Source: Eximiradius sp.
Lineage (GTDB): Bacteria; Bacteroidota; Ignavibacteria; Kapaibacteriales; UBA2268
Assembly: GCA_937127445.1 (NCBI GenBank)
Contig: CAKZLY010000023.1
Span: forward strand, 20,154 to 84,153
Length of the DNA: 64,000 nucleotides
Direction of reading: 5' to 3'
Made by a program: the position numbers and the translations under genes. Shown here one piece after another: positions 36,450 to 45,816 of this stretch (positions are counted from its first letter, which is position 1; every line of letters begins with the position of its first letter). A model generated the notes under the pieces. The model was not told where the DNA came from, made no database searches, and worked only from the letters and a program-made list of their open reading frames with translations.

Positions 36450-38254
36450 TCTTCGTTATACATTCGATTAATAATTTCAGCGTAATTTCTTTCGACAATG
36501 TGCCTTTTGATACTCATTTTAGGGCTTAATTCACCATTTTCAACACTAAAAGGCTTGCTAAGAAGAGAAAATTTTCTGATTTTTTCGAATTTGGATAAGT
36601 CTTTTTGATAAAAATCAATTTCCTTCTTGATATGTTGAATAATTTTGTCGTTAATAATAAGTTCTTCTTCACTGTTATATGAAATTCCAAGGTCTGACGC
36701 TAATTGTTTAAGTTGCTCGAAATTAGGAGTAAGTAGAGCAGTACAATATTCCCTTCTTTCCCCTATTAGAACACATTGATCAATATATTTACTTTGAGAG
36801 AGTAGATTTTCGATAGGTTGTGGTGCAATATTTTTTCCTCCACTCGATACAAAAATATTTTTCTTCCTATCAGTAATTTTCAAATTTCCTTTTTTAGTGA
36901 AAACAGCAATGTCGCCAGTATAGAGCCAGCCATCTGAATCAATTGCTTCTTGTGTTGCTAATTCGTCTTTCCAATATCCTTTCATTACATTAGGTCCACG
37001 AACCAACATTTCACCGTCGTCAGCCAGGACAACCTCAACATTATCTAATGGCACACCAATAGTTCCAAGCTCTGGGTTATCTTCTCTGTTTAAAGAAACA
37101 ACAGGAGATGCTTCTGTCAGGCCGTAACCTTCATAAACTTTGATTCCCATTGCCCAAAAGAACTCTGCAACATCAACCGGCAAAGCTGCACCGCCTGAAA
37201 CCATTCTGTTTAGCCTGCCACCAAGTTTCTCGCGTAACTTAGAAAAAACAAGTTTGTCGGCCAAACTATATTGTGTTTTTAAAATAGGATTATTTTTGTT
37301 GTTCAAGCTACTTCTAACATATTTAACTCCAACAGAAACAGCCCAATTGAATATTTTTTTCTTGATAGGAGATTCCTTGTCCATAGCAAAATATATTTTT
37401 TTCTTGATTGTTTCAAGCAATTTAGGAACTGTTGTCATAAAAGTAGGTCGTATTTCTTTAATGTTGGAGGCGACAGTATCAATAGATTCTGCAAGAGCAA
37501 TTTCAGCACCCCCAAGAAAGAATGCGTAGAAACCAGCAGTTCGTTCGTAAGCGTGACACAATGGCAAATATGAGAGAGAAACATCTTTACATACATCACC
37601 ACCAAACGCTTTTAGTGATGCAATTGCGTTAGATACTACGTTTTTGTGAGTAAGCATAACACCTTTGGGATTGCCAGTAGTACCACTTGTGTAGATTATA
37701 GTAAGTAAATCATCTTCATTTACTTTATTGCAACAATCTAAAATTATTTCATCTCTCTCATGTTTATTTCGCAGAAACGCACCACGTTCAAGAAGTTCAG
37801 CAATAGAACGCACAAAGACGTTTTTCTTGTCGTAATCATCATTCATTACGATAATGTGCCTCAACGACGGGATATTATCTTTAAATTCAAGAACTTTTTT
37901 TAGCTGGAAATTGTTTGAAACTATAATTGCAGAAACTTCACTATGAGAGAAAATATATTCTTCTTGCTTTGCAGTAAGAATCGGGAAAATTGGTACATCA
38001 ATAGCACCAATAAGTGATATTGCAAAAGAAGAAATAATCCATTCAATACGATTTTCTGATGCAATACCAATTTTATCGCCTTTGTGAATACCAAGTTCCA
38101 TAAAGGCAAGCGCTAAACTAAATACTTTATCTCGCAGTTGTTCGTAATTCAAGTTAATCCATTCATCATTTTGTTTGTATCGGAACGAAATTTTGCTACT
38201 CCCCCATTTATCACAAGTTTTGTTAAACAATTCAGGAATGGTTAAATATTTCAT
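36446..38254 (-). CDS. long-chain acyl-CoA synthetase (AMP-dependent)
   Basis: A 602-residue ANL-superfamily adenylate-forming enzyme that activates fatty acids with ATP and CoA. The P-loop IIYTSGTTGNPKGVMLTH, the YEGYGLTEASPVVSLN acyl-adenylate motif, and GWLYTGDIAVFTKKGNLKITDRKKNIF are intact. It resembles the FadD15/ACSL-like bacterial group with a C-terminal KPFSVENGELSPKMSIKRH. It follows lplA with 16 bases between. Probable role is membrane lipid or exogenous fatty acid use. Confidence 0.93.
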   Translation of the reverse strand: MKYLTIPELFNKTCDKWGSSKISFRYKQNDEWINLNYEQLRDKVFSLALAFMELGIHKGDKIGIASENRIEWIISSFAISLIGAIDVPIFPILTAKQEEYIFSHSEVSAIIVSNNFQLKKVLEFKDNIPSLRHIIVMNDDYDKKNVFVRSIAELLERGAFLRNKHERDEIILDCCNKVNEDDLLTIIYTSGTTGNPKGVMLTHKNVVSNAIASLKAFGGDVCKDVSLSYLPLCHAYERTAGFYAFFLGGAEIALAESIDTVASNIKEIRPTFMTTVPKLLETIKKKIYFAMDKESPIKKKIFNWAVSVGVKYVRSSLNNKNNPILKTQYSLADKLVFSKLREKLGGRLNRMVSGGAALPVDVAEFFWAMGIKVYEGYGLTEASPVVSLNREDNPELGTIGVPLDNVEVVLADDGEMLVRGPNVMKGYWKDELATQEAIDSDGWLYTGDIAVFTKKGNLKITDRKKNIFVSSGGKNIAPQPIENLLSQSKYIDQCVLIGERREYCTALLTPNFEQLKQLASDLGISYNSEEELIINDKIIQHIKKEIDFYQKDLSKFEKIRKFSLLSKPFSVENGELSPKMSIKRHIVERNYAEIINRMYNED

Positions 38255-38270
38255 TTTCTACTCTCTCAAA

Positions 38271-39251
38271 TTAGAACATTGCTGAAAGAATATCATTTTG
38301 ATTGATATTAAAAAAGTAATCATCTAAATTAAACTGGCTTAGAACTTGTATTACCTTATCTTCCCTATGTTGTATGGAAACGAACGCCTCTTCGATTTCG
38401 AAAATATCTCTGTGAGTAAAGAAATCACCATAAAATCTCAATCTTTGAATTATACCATTTTCGACAAACATAGAAACTTCGAGAGTCCCACCTTCGGTTC
38501 TAACTGATTTTGAGAAATTATATTCTGGAGAATAACCGAAATTCCATTCCCAAGTCGAATATTTTTTTTCAACTAATTCTTTTATTCTTCTAGTGTCTTC
38601 TTCGGTTATTTCATAAATTTTAGCATCTTCATACATTTCAAGGATATGATTGAATACAAGGTTGATGAATTCCAGCACAGTCAAGGGTGTTTGCAAATGT
38701 TCAGAAACGTTTGTAACACGACTGCGAATAGATTTTACTGCTTTATCGGTATATTTTACATCTTTTACATTAAGAGCCTGGGTTAGATCAGACATCTTAG
38801 CGGAAAACAAGATGGTACCGTGATGAAGAATTCTGTTTTTATAGACGTGTTCGGCATTGCCGGAGAATTTTTTCCCATCTATTGTTAGATCATTTCTACC
38901 TTCGAATTTTGCATTAACACCTAATTTGAGAAGAATATCTAATATTGGTTGCACATATTTGCGAAAATCAACAAGTTTTTCGCTTTCACCAGTTTCAATA
39001 AAAGTAAAATTAATATTACCCAAATCGTGAAAAACCGCTCCCCCACCAGTCATACGGCGAACAACCTTGATATTGTTTTCTTTCACATAGTCGTAATTGA
39101 TTTCAGCAAGAGTATTTTGATGTTTTCCGACAATGATAGCGGGCGAGTTTCTCCAAAGCATAAAAATATTTTCACTAAAATTATTGAAAAAGTATTCTTC
39201 CGCAGCAAGATTGAAATATGGTTCAGTTGAATTATTTAGAATACAAAACAT
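38271..39251 (-). CDS. lplA: lipoate-protein ligase LplA
   Basis: A 326-residue enzyme that attaches lipoate to acceptor proteins via lipoyl-AMP. Key motifs: RRMTGGGAVFHDLGNINFTF and the Lys-bearing DLTIDGKKFSGNAEH, both LplA hallmarks, plus a C-terminal accessory domain after residue 245. The gene is preceded by ribD (78 bp away, same strand) and followed by the acyl-CoA synthetase, likely in one transcript. Confidence 0.93.
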   Translation of the reverse strand: MFCILNNSTEPYFNLAAEEYFFNNFSENIFMLWRNSPAIIVGKHQNTLAEINYDYVKENNIKVVRRMTGGGAVFHDLGNINFTFIETGESEKLVDFRKYVQPILDILLKLGVNAKFEGRNDLTIDGKKFSGNAEHVYKNRILHHGTILFSAKMSDLTQALNVKDVKYTDKAVKSIRSRVTNVSEHLQTPLTVLEFINLVFNHILEMYEDAKIYEITEEDTRRIKELVEKKYSTWEWNFGYSPEYNFSKSVRTEGGTLEVSMFVENGIIQRLRFYGDFFTHRDIFEIEEAFVSIQHREDKVIQVLSQFNLDDYFFNINQNDILSAMF

Positions 39252-39329
39252 TTTTTCCTCAAATTATTCAATAAAACAATGAGGAAAAACGATTAAGAAT
39301 TGAAATTATTTAAAACCTTACAAATTAAA

Positions 39330-40427
39330 TTAATTAACAGTAAATAAAGCGTGAATATCCTGACCACTGTTAGCCAAGGCTTTAAGTTTGAATTTAAGAG
39401 ATTCTTTTAAATAATTTATCTTAAATTTCTCAAAAGAATGAATACCATTGCCTACAATTATAGGAGCAATGAAAAGATGGAGTTCGTCAATCATCTGAGA
39501 TGCGGCAAAATTCGAAAGGAGTTCTGCCCCACCTTCTACTAAAATTGAGGTAATTCCAAGTTCAGTGAAAGCGTATAAAGCACTGGGAATATTTAGCTTG
39601 CCGGAGTCATTTACTTCAACAGGAACGAGTTTAATCCCTGCCAATTTAAGAGTTTCTGCTTTTCTTGTTTGCAGTGCATTAGGGCTACAACAAATATAAG
39701 TATTTTCACGATAATCTTCTTGAAAAATATTTAAATTTAGAGGCAGAGTCAGGTCGGTATCAAACACAATTCTTTTAGGATTAATACCGTCGACATCTCT
39801 AACAGTTAACAAAGGGTTGTCTAATAAAGCTGTTTTTTTGCCGATAGCAACAGCATCAACTTCGTTGCGTAAAATATGTACTTTACGGCGACTTTCCTCG
39901 GAAGTAATCCATTTTGATTCGCCTCTATTTGTTGCAATACAACCATCGAGTGATTGCCCTACTTTTGCAATAACATAAGGCAAACCAGTAGTCATTTGCT
40001 TTGAAAAAAATCTATTTATCCATTTGCACTCTTCTTCTAAAATCCCAACTTCGACTTCAATACCAGCATCCCTTAATTTTTGAATTCCAGAACCTGAAAC
40101 ACCAGGGTTAGGGTCAACCATACCAACAATAACTTTTGAAAATTGCTTTTCAATGATTAAGTCAGCACAAGGAGGTGTTTTCCCAAAATGAGAGCAAGGC
40201 TCTAAATTCACAACCAGAATACACCCCTCGAATGTATCACGAGAAGCATTGTGAATAGCCACAACTTCTGCGTGAGGGCCGCCGAATTCTTCGTGCCAGC
40301 CCTCAGCAATGATTTGACCATTTTCCATTATTACACATCCAACACGTGGATTGGGGCTAACCTTGCCAGTTCCTCTAAGAGCAAGTTCAATTGCTCTTTT
40401 CATCGCTGATTTGTCGGTAAAAAACAT
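39330..40427 (-). CDS. ribD: bifunctional pyrimidine deaminase/reductase RibD
   Basis: Riboflavin synthesis enzyme of 365 residues. The N-terminal deaminase has the zinc ligands PHAEVVAI and EPCSHFGKTPPCADLI; the C-terminal reductase has IDGCIATNRGESKWITS-like and ITSILVEGGAELLSNF. No ribE, ribA or ribH is adjacent, so riboflavin genes are scattered. It starts 2 bp after the stop of a lipoprotein gene. Confidence 0.95.
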   Translation of the reverse strand: MFFTDKSAMKRAIELALRGTGKVSPNPRVGCVIMENGQIIAEGWHEEFGGPHAEVVAIHNASRDTFEGCILVVNLEPCSHFGKTPPCADLIIEKQFSKVIVGMVDPNPGVSGSGIQKLRDAGIEVEVGILEEECKWINRFFSKQMTTGLPYVIAKVGQSLDGCIATNRGESKWITSEESRRKVHILRNEVDAVAIGKKTALLDNPLLTVRDVDGINPKRIVFDTDLTLPLNLNIFQEDYRENTYICCSPNALQTRKAETLKLAGIKLVPVEVNDSGKLNIPSALYAFTELGITSILVEGGAELLSNFAASQMIDELHLFIAPIIVGNGIHSFEKFKINYLKESLKFKLKALANSGQDIHALFTVN

Positions 40428-40429
40428 AT

Positions 40430-41167
40430 CTATTCCAAATAAATTGTCTTAGCAATTGATAAATTATTAGGTTGCAATGGCAGAACAAAATTCACAAAAT
40501 AATCGCCGCTGACTAATTTATTCCCTAAATTATCAATTTTATTCCACTCAAGATAATAATATTGATATTCGTATTTTTCTATTGGTAACAGTTCCCCAAC
40601 AACAGCCAAATAACTTTTGTTAACGTTTGAGTTCCAAATAAATTTCCCTTTCTTGTCGGATATTTCTATTCTTAATCGCTCGGAACTCGGAAAATAAACT
40701 TGTTTATTGCTATCTTTCAACTTAATCAAAAATAAGCCAAACTCATAGCCACTAGCTCTTCTCTTAACATTCGGTAAAAGAATATAATTATTAAGCAAAA
40801 AGTTTTTATCATCAAAAATAATTCTATTATTATTCACAATAAAGGAATTTTTTTCATAAAGTGATGAATTTATTTTTAAAATTGAAAACTCGGTAATTTC
40901 AAATGTATTTCTCTGTGGTAGAACTGAGCAGTATGGAGAAAAAACTAAAAATTGATTATCGGGTAGATGAAAAGTTTTCTGTGAAATTGTGATGTTATAG
41001 TCGTCAGAGAAATATGTGTTCCAGAATAATATTACAGAATAAGCATCAGTTGAATCAACAAAATAAAATGTATCATCAGACATTTTTGGCTTCTGAACGA
41101 AACTACAAGCTTGCAAAAGCAATCCAAAATATGCAGAGAGAACAATATTGATATTGAAAAACTTCAT
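40430..41167 (-). CDS. hypothetical lipoprotein
   Basis: A 245-residue exported protein, recognised by its signal and lipobox LLLQACS. No known domain was identified. The mature protein is rich in aromatic and polar residues arranged like a beta sandwich; its C-terminal stretch YLEWNKIDNLGNKLVSGDYFVNF resembles the W..D..G..V..G.Y turn of FlgD/BsuPI-like beta domains, a weak similarity. Its stop lies two bases before the ribD start, and coexpression is likely. Role unknown. Confidence 0.6.
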   Translation of the reverse strand: MKFFNINIVLSAYFGLLLQACSFVQKPKMSDDTFYFVDSTDAYSVILFWNTYFSDDYNITISQKTFHLPDNQFLVFSPYCSVLPQRNTFEITEFSILKINSSLYEKNSFIVNNNRIIFDDKNFLLNNYILLPNVKRRASGYEFGLFLIKLKDSNKQVYFPSSERLRIEISDKKGKFIWNSNVNKSYLAVVGELLPIEKYEYQYYYLEWNKIDNLGNKLVSGDYFVNFVLPLQPNNLSIAKTIYLE

Positions 41168-41208
41168 ACTAATAATAATATCGGAATTTTGGAAAAAATC
41201 TAAAGAGA

Positions 41209-41240
41209 AAACGTGAAGATATGATTAAATCCTCACGTTT
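41209..41240 (-). terminator. hairpin after the M16 peptidase gene
   Basis: AAACGTGA(A)GAT (41209-41220) pairs with ATC(C)TCACGTTT (41229-41240). It lies 15 bases past the stop, with a weak T-run on the minus strand. Confidence 0.6.
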
Positions 41241-41254
41241 ATCTCTAATCAATG

Positions 41255-44188
41255 CTAATAATTGAAAATTTCTTCTAATGAAAGTTCTTTTATTTCACCA
41301 ATTTGTCGCAATACATTGTAATCAAGTGAGCTTTTGTTTGCTAAAATTAGGAAAATATACTGTTTATTTTTGATATGTTTATTAAAGAAATCGTCTAATT
41401 CATTGAGCGACATAGTTTTAGTTTTTTCATAAATGTCTTTTCTAATATCATAGGTGATACCTCTATCTTTGTTAGATAGATAAGTCCAAAAAATAGAAGC
41501 TTTTGTAATTCTTTCAGATTCGATTTTTCTCATTACCCCAGATTTGGATTGTTCGAATTGTGCAGGTGCTTTTGGCATATCATTAAGAAGCGAAACAAGT
41601 GCGTCTGTTGCAATTTTCAACTTATCAGGTTGAGTTCCCACAAATCCAAAAACAAAATGTGAAAGGTCGGATTTTGCGGGGGTAGAAAATGCCGAGAAGG
41701 CTGAGTACGCGAGAGCTCGTGCCTCACGAATTTCCTGAAATACAATTGAAGATAAACCACTGCCAAAATATTCACCAAATATTCTTGAATAAGGAAGTAA
41801 GTTTTTGTCAAATTTACAATCTTTAGACATAAAAAGTACGTTGGATTGGACCATATCGTAATCAACAACAAAAACATAATTTTTATCAAATTCTCTTTCT
41901 TTGTAAGTAATTGGTTTTGGATAATCTTTGAGTTTCTTAAACTCGAATTTATGAATTTTTTCGATTGCTTGTTGGGCAAATTGAGCATCTTTGCCATAAT
42001 AGAAGATGTAATGCTTGTAGGATAATAAATTTTTGAGAATATCTGTGAGTTCTTTTGGGTTAATTTTGCGAAGTTCTTCTTTGGACAAAATATTAGTAAA
42101 TGGTGATTTGCCATCATACATTGCATAGTAAAACATAGCCCCCCACAAAATCGAATTTTTATCAAGTTTAGCATCATTGCGGGATTTAATAATTCCATCG
42201 ACAAAATCATTATAAATTTGCTGGTCTGGTTTTGCATTTGCAAGTGTATGTTCGAGAAGTTCTAAACCTTTCTCTAAATTCTGTTTTAATCCATTAATAG
42301 AAATGTAACTCCTATCATCGGAAGTGAAGACGCTTAAGTTTATACCAAGTTTGTAGAACTCTTTGCTTAAATCTTGAGGCGAATATTTAGTAGTTCCAAT
42401 ATAAGGTAAATAATCAACTGCTAGTTCAGTTTTTAAATCGTGATTTTTCCCCATATCAAGAATAAAAGAGAGTTGGAAGTAGTCATTAATTTTATTTTCA
42501 ATATAATTGAACTCAATTCCATTTGATAATTTTTTTCGTTTAATATCTTTTTCGAAATCAAGGAAAACTGGTTTTAACGGTGCAGACTCCATAGCCATAA
42601 CTTTTTTGTAAAAATCAGATTGCGCATCTCTATTCATTTGAACCGGAGTAATTTCGGGTTTTTCAACTTTAACAATATTGCTGTCTTTTCCTAATCTTTT
42701 GAAGACGCAGACGTAATTATCTTTATAATATTCATTAGCAAATTTGACAATGTCTTGTTTTGTGATTTTTTCAAGGTCGCTTATAAAAGTATAATATTTC
42801 ATCCAATCTTCTTTCATTGTAAAGCTAATAGCAAAAGTATGAGCAATTGCGTTTGTTTCCTCAGCTCTCATTCGAGATAGTTTAATATTGTTGATAATTG
42901 CTTCTATTAGCCAATCATCAAATTCGCCTTTTTTGATTTTTTCAATTTCAGTTAAAATTAGTTGCTGCAATTCTTCTAATGATTGTCCTTCTCTTGGAGT
43001 AGCAGAAATGCTATGAATTGAATAATCAATATTTTTATCGAGATAAGTAGACGCATCCAAAACTTTTTGAGATTTAATTAAGTTCAAATCAATAAGTCCT
43101 GCTTTGCCATTATTTAAAATTTGATCAAGAATATATGCTTTCATCAATTCAGGATTGCTATATCCCATCAACCTATAACCAATAACCAAAAATTCAGGCT
43201 GTGGACCGAAAACTTCTTTGATAATTGGTTTAGTAATTGGGTCCTCTTTTGGATGCTGAATTGCAGGAGAATTGCCTTTTTTCAATTTCCCGAAGTATTT
43301 ATCAACAAGTTGAATAGTTTGCTCAAAGTCTAAATCGCCAGAAAGACTCATTGCCATATTATTAGGAACATAGAAATTATTGAAATAGTTATGAATATTA
43401 ACCATAGAAGGATTTTTTAGATGTTGTGGATTTCCAATAACTGTTTGAGTACCGTACGGATGCTTTTTGAACATAGCTGAGTTGAATGCTTCTTCGACGC
43501 GCGCTTCATCTTCGTCTTGATACATATTGAATTCTTCATATACTGTTTCGAGTTCGGTATGGAATAGGCGAAGCACTAATTCACTAAATCTTTCGCTTTC
43601 AATCACGAGCCAGCGTTCGAGTTCGTTTGCTGGAATATCGTTGATATAGACGGTTCTTTCAGTAGAAGTATATGCGTTTGTGCCTTTTGCACCAATTCCG
43701 GCAACCATTTTGTCGTATTCACTAGGGATAGCATATTGTGCCGCAATTTGGGAAACGCTATCTATCATTCTATAAATACGTTTTTTCTCTGTGGGGTCCT
43801 TTGTTGCTCTGTGGAGTTCAAATAATTTTGAAATCTCTTCCAATAATGGCTTTTCTTTATCCCAATTTGCAGAACCAATTTTTGATGAGCCTTTGAACAT
43901 CATATGTTCAAGATAATGAGCAAGACCTGTTGTTTCTTTTGGATCATACGTAGAACCAGCACGGACTGCAATATAAGTTTGAATGCGAGGTTCATCCTTC
44001 AGCTGTCGTAAAAAAACAGTAAGTCCATTATTCAAAGTATAGATTCTACAATTTAAATAATCACCTTCAACGTATTTGTATTCGTATCCGTTTTTGTCTT
44101 TGGCAGATTCCCATTGATATTGTGCAAAAATAACATTAGTAAAAACAAAAAGAACAAGGAATGAACATACAAAATAAAACTTTTTCAT
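41255..44188 (-). CDS. M16 family zinc metallopeptidase, two-domain, exported
   Basis: A 977-residue pitrilysin-like protease. A signal peptide (about 1-22, VFTNVIFAQ) is followed by the inverted zinc site HYLEH (His91, Glu94, His95) and the downstream Glu in ETVYEEFNMYQ. Two M16 repeats (peptidase and inactive C-terminal halves) account for the length. The probable location is the periplasm. AGGTG precedes the ATG. It is monocistronic by spacing and ends at a terminator hairpin. Substrates unknown. Confidence 0.92.
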   Translation of the reverse strand: MKKFYFVCSFLVLFVFTNVIFAQYQWESAKDKNGYEYKYVEGDYLNCRIYTLNNGLTVFLRQLKDEPRIQTYIAVRAGSTYDPKETTGLAHYLEHMMFKGSSKIGSANWDKEKPLLEEISKLFELHRATKDPTEKKRIYRMIDSVSQIAAQYAIPSEYDKMVAGIGAKGTNAYTSTERTVYINDIPANELERWLVIESERFSELVLRLFHTELETVYEEFNMYQDEDEARVEEAFNSAMFKKHPYGTQTVIGNPQHLKNPSMVNIHNYFNNFYVPNNMAMSLSGDLDFEQTIQLVDKYFGKLKKGNSPAIQHPKEDPITKPIIKEVFGPQPEFLVIGYRLMGYSNPELMKAYILDQILNNGKAGLIDLNLIKSQKVLDASTYLDKNIDYSIHSISATPREGQSLEELQQLILTEIEKIKKGEFDDWLIEAIINNIKLSRMRAEETNAIAHTFAISFTMKEDWMKYYTFISDLEKITKQDIVKFANEYYKDNYVCVFKRLGKDSNIVKVEKPEITPVQMNRDAQSDFYKKVMAMESAPLKPVFLDFEKDIKRKKLSNGIEFNYIENKINDYFQLSFILDMGKNHDLKTELAVDYLPYIGTTKYSPQDLSKEFYKLGINLSVFTSDDRSYISINGLKQNLEKGLELLEHTLANAKPDQQIYNDFVDGIIKSRNDAKLDKNSILWGAMFYYAMYDGKSPFTNILSKEELRKINPKELTDILKNLLSYKHYIFYYGKDAQFAQQAIEKIHKFEFKKLKDYPKPITYKEREFDKNYVFVVDYDMVQSNVLFMSKDCKFDKNLLPYSRIFGEYFGSGLSSIVFQEIREARALAYSAFSAFSTPAKSDLSHFVFGFVGTQPDKLKIATDALVSLLNDMPKAPAQFEQSKSGVMRKIESERITKASIFWTYLSNKDRGITYDIRKDIYEKTKTMSLNELDDFFNKHIKNKQYIFLILANKSSLDYNVLRQIGEIKELSLEEIFNY

Positions 44189-44251
44189 AAGACACCTAAA
44201 AAGATGATAATAGGATTAATTAACAAAAATAATAATAAAAAACATCATTTT

Positions 44252-45205
44252 TTATGGAATATTTGTTGTATTTATTATCTCATCAATAATGCTTTCATTG
44301 GTTTTTCCATCGGCAAGAGCCTCGAAAGTAATCCCTATGCGGTGGCGAAGAACATCGCGAGCAATATAAATAATATCTTCGGGAAGGACGTAGTTTCTAC
44401 CTTCAATAAGTGCTAATGCTCGCCCTAATTTTATTAATGCAATTGTTGCTCTTGGGGAAGCAGAAAAATTTAATAAATGCGCAAAAAATTGTTCTCGTGT
44501 AGAATGAACTATCGAAGCAGCAAACTTAAAAATCTTTTCATCAACGAATACTTTCTGGATCTCTTTTTTTAGGAACTCCAATTCATCTAATGAAATAATA
44601 GACTTAGAAATAAAAACTTCATTATTTAGCACTTTTTTTGTTATTTTAATTTCATCGTTAATATCAGGATAATTAATAAGAATTTTCATAATAAATCTGT
44701 CGGCTTGAGCTTCGGGGAGCCTATAAGTGCCTTCTTGTTCTATCGGGTTTTGAGTAGCCAGGACCCAGAATGGCGACGGCAATGGGTAAGTGTCCTCGCC
44801 AATTGTTACCTGACGTTCCTGCATTGCTTCAAGCAAAGCGGATTGAACCTTCGCAGGTGCTCTGTTGATTTCGTCAGCTAAAATAAAATTAGCAAAAAGA
44901 GGACCTTTTCGAGTAATAAAATCATTAAGTTTAACATTGTAAACCAAAGAACCAGTGATATCCGACGGCATAAGATCCGGGGTAAATTGAATTCGAGAGA
45001 ACGAACAGGAAACTGCTTCGGAAAGTGTTTTGACAAGCGTTGTTTTGGCAAGACCTGGAGGGCCTTCAATTAGTAAGTGCCCATCGCAAAGCATTGCTGC
45101 AATAGATTTTTTCACAACTTTATCTTGCCCAACAATCACTTGATTAATGGATTTAATAAGAGTGTTGATTTGATAATATACTTTGTCTGAAATAATTTCC
45201 TGCAT
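44252..45205 (-). CDS. MoxR family AAA ATPase
   Basis: A 317-residue AAA+ ATPase of the MoxR type. Walker A is IEGPPGLAKTTL, Walker B LADEINRAPAKVQSALLEAMQERQ, and sensor 1 is WVLATQNPIEQEGTY. Such ATPases act as chaperones with DUF58/vWA proteins; no partner gene lies beside it, and the DUF58 protein of this window is 37 kb away. It is separated by two bases from the SpoU methyltransferase gene upstream. Confidence 0.95.
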   Translation of the reverse strand: MQEIISDKVYYQINTLIKSINQVIVGQDKVVKKSIAAMLCDGHLLIEGPPGLAKTTLVKTLSEAVSCSFSRIQFTPDLMPSDITGSLVYNVKLNDFITRKGPLFANFILADEINRAPAKVQSALLEAMQERQVTIGEDTYPLPSPFWVLATQNPIEQEGTYRLPEAQADRFIMKILINYPDINDEIKITKKVLNNEVFISKSIISLDELEFLKKEIQKVFVDEKIFKFAASIVHSTREQFFAHLLNFSASPRATIALIKLGRALALIEGRNYVLPEDIIYIARDVLRHRIGITFEALADGKTNESIIDEIINTTNIP

Positions 45206-45207
45206 AG

Positions 45208-45753
45208 TTATTTTTTCTCTATTTCTCTATAAATTTTAACTGCTTCAAAAATGGCGATTCCTGCTGCTACACTAACATTTAATGAATGTTTTACTCCGAA
45301 CATAGGAATTTCGATTGCATCGTCGCAGACAGCCAAAATTTCGTCATCAATCCCAGTAATTTCATTGCCTAACACAATGCAGCAAGGATAGTCGCTAAAA
45401 TTTAATGAGGAATACAATCTTTTTTTATCGGTAAGTTCTAAAGCAATTACTTTGTAGCCATCGTATTTAATTTTCTCTATTGCTTTGAGCGGATTTTTTA
45501 TGTATTCCCAAGGGACGCTTTCAGTTGCTCCTAATGCAGTTTTTTCAATTTCTGGTCTTGGTGGAGATGGAGTAAATCCAGTAATATAAATTTTCTCAAC
45601 AAGAGCTGCGTCGCAAGTGCGAAAAATTGAACCGACATTATATAAGCTTCTTATATCGTAGAGCATTACAGAAATCGGATGACGTTTGATACTTTTTGCA
45701 GTTTCAAGTGTTAATCTTTCAAGAAGAATTTCATTATGTAAAAGTTTTTTCAT
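45208..45753 (-). CDS. TrmH/SpoU family RNA methyltransferase
   Basis: A 181-residue SPOUT enzyme adding 2'-O-methyl to tRNA or rRNA. The core reads YDIRSLYNVGSIFRTCDAA (motif 1), LGNEITGIDDEIL (motif 2) and EIPMFGVKHSLNVSVAAGIAIFE (motif 3). ATG at 45753 matches the family start; a longer form from 45873 would run into the divergent T9SS gene. Cotranscribed with moxR. Exact nucleotide target unclear. Confidence 0.9.
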   Translation of the reverse strand: MKKLLHNEILLERLTLETAKSIKRHPISVMLYDIRSLYNVGSIFRTCDAALVEKIYITGFTPSPPRPEIEKTALGATESVPWEYIKNPLKAIEKIKYDGYKVIALELTDKKRLYSSLNFSDYPCCIVLGNEITGIDDEILAVCDDAIEIPMFGVKHSLNVSVAAGIAIFEAVKIYREIEKK

Positions 45754-45816
45754 AAGAAAATACAAATATTTTAGGTTTTTATCGTTTATATTTTCAATAT
45801 AACAAAGAGGTGTCAA

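Noticed and set aside
41617..42243. 208-codon minus-strand frame inside the M16 peptidase gene
   Set aside because: Same strand, shifted frame within a well-matched peptidase; composition (Met, Lys, Phe) is that of a shadow frame.
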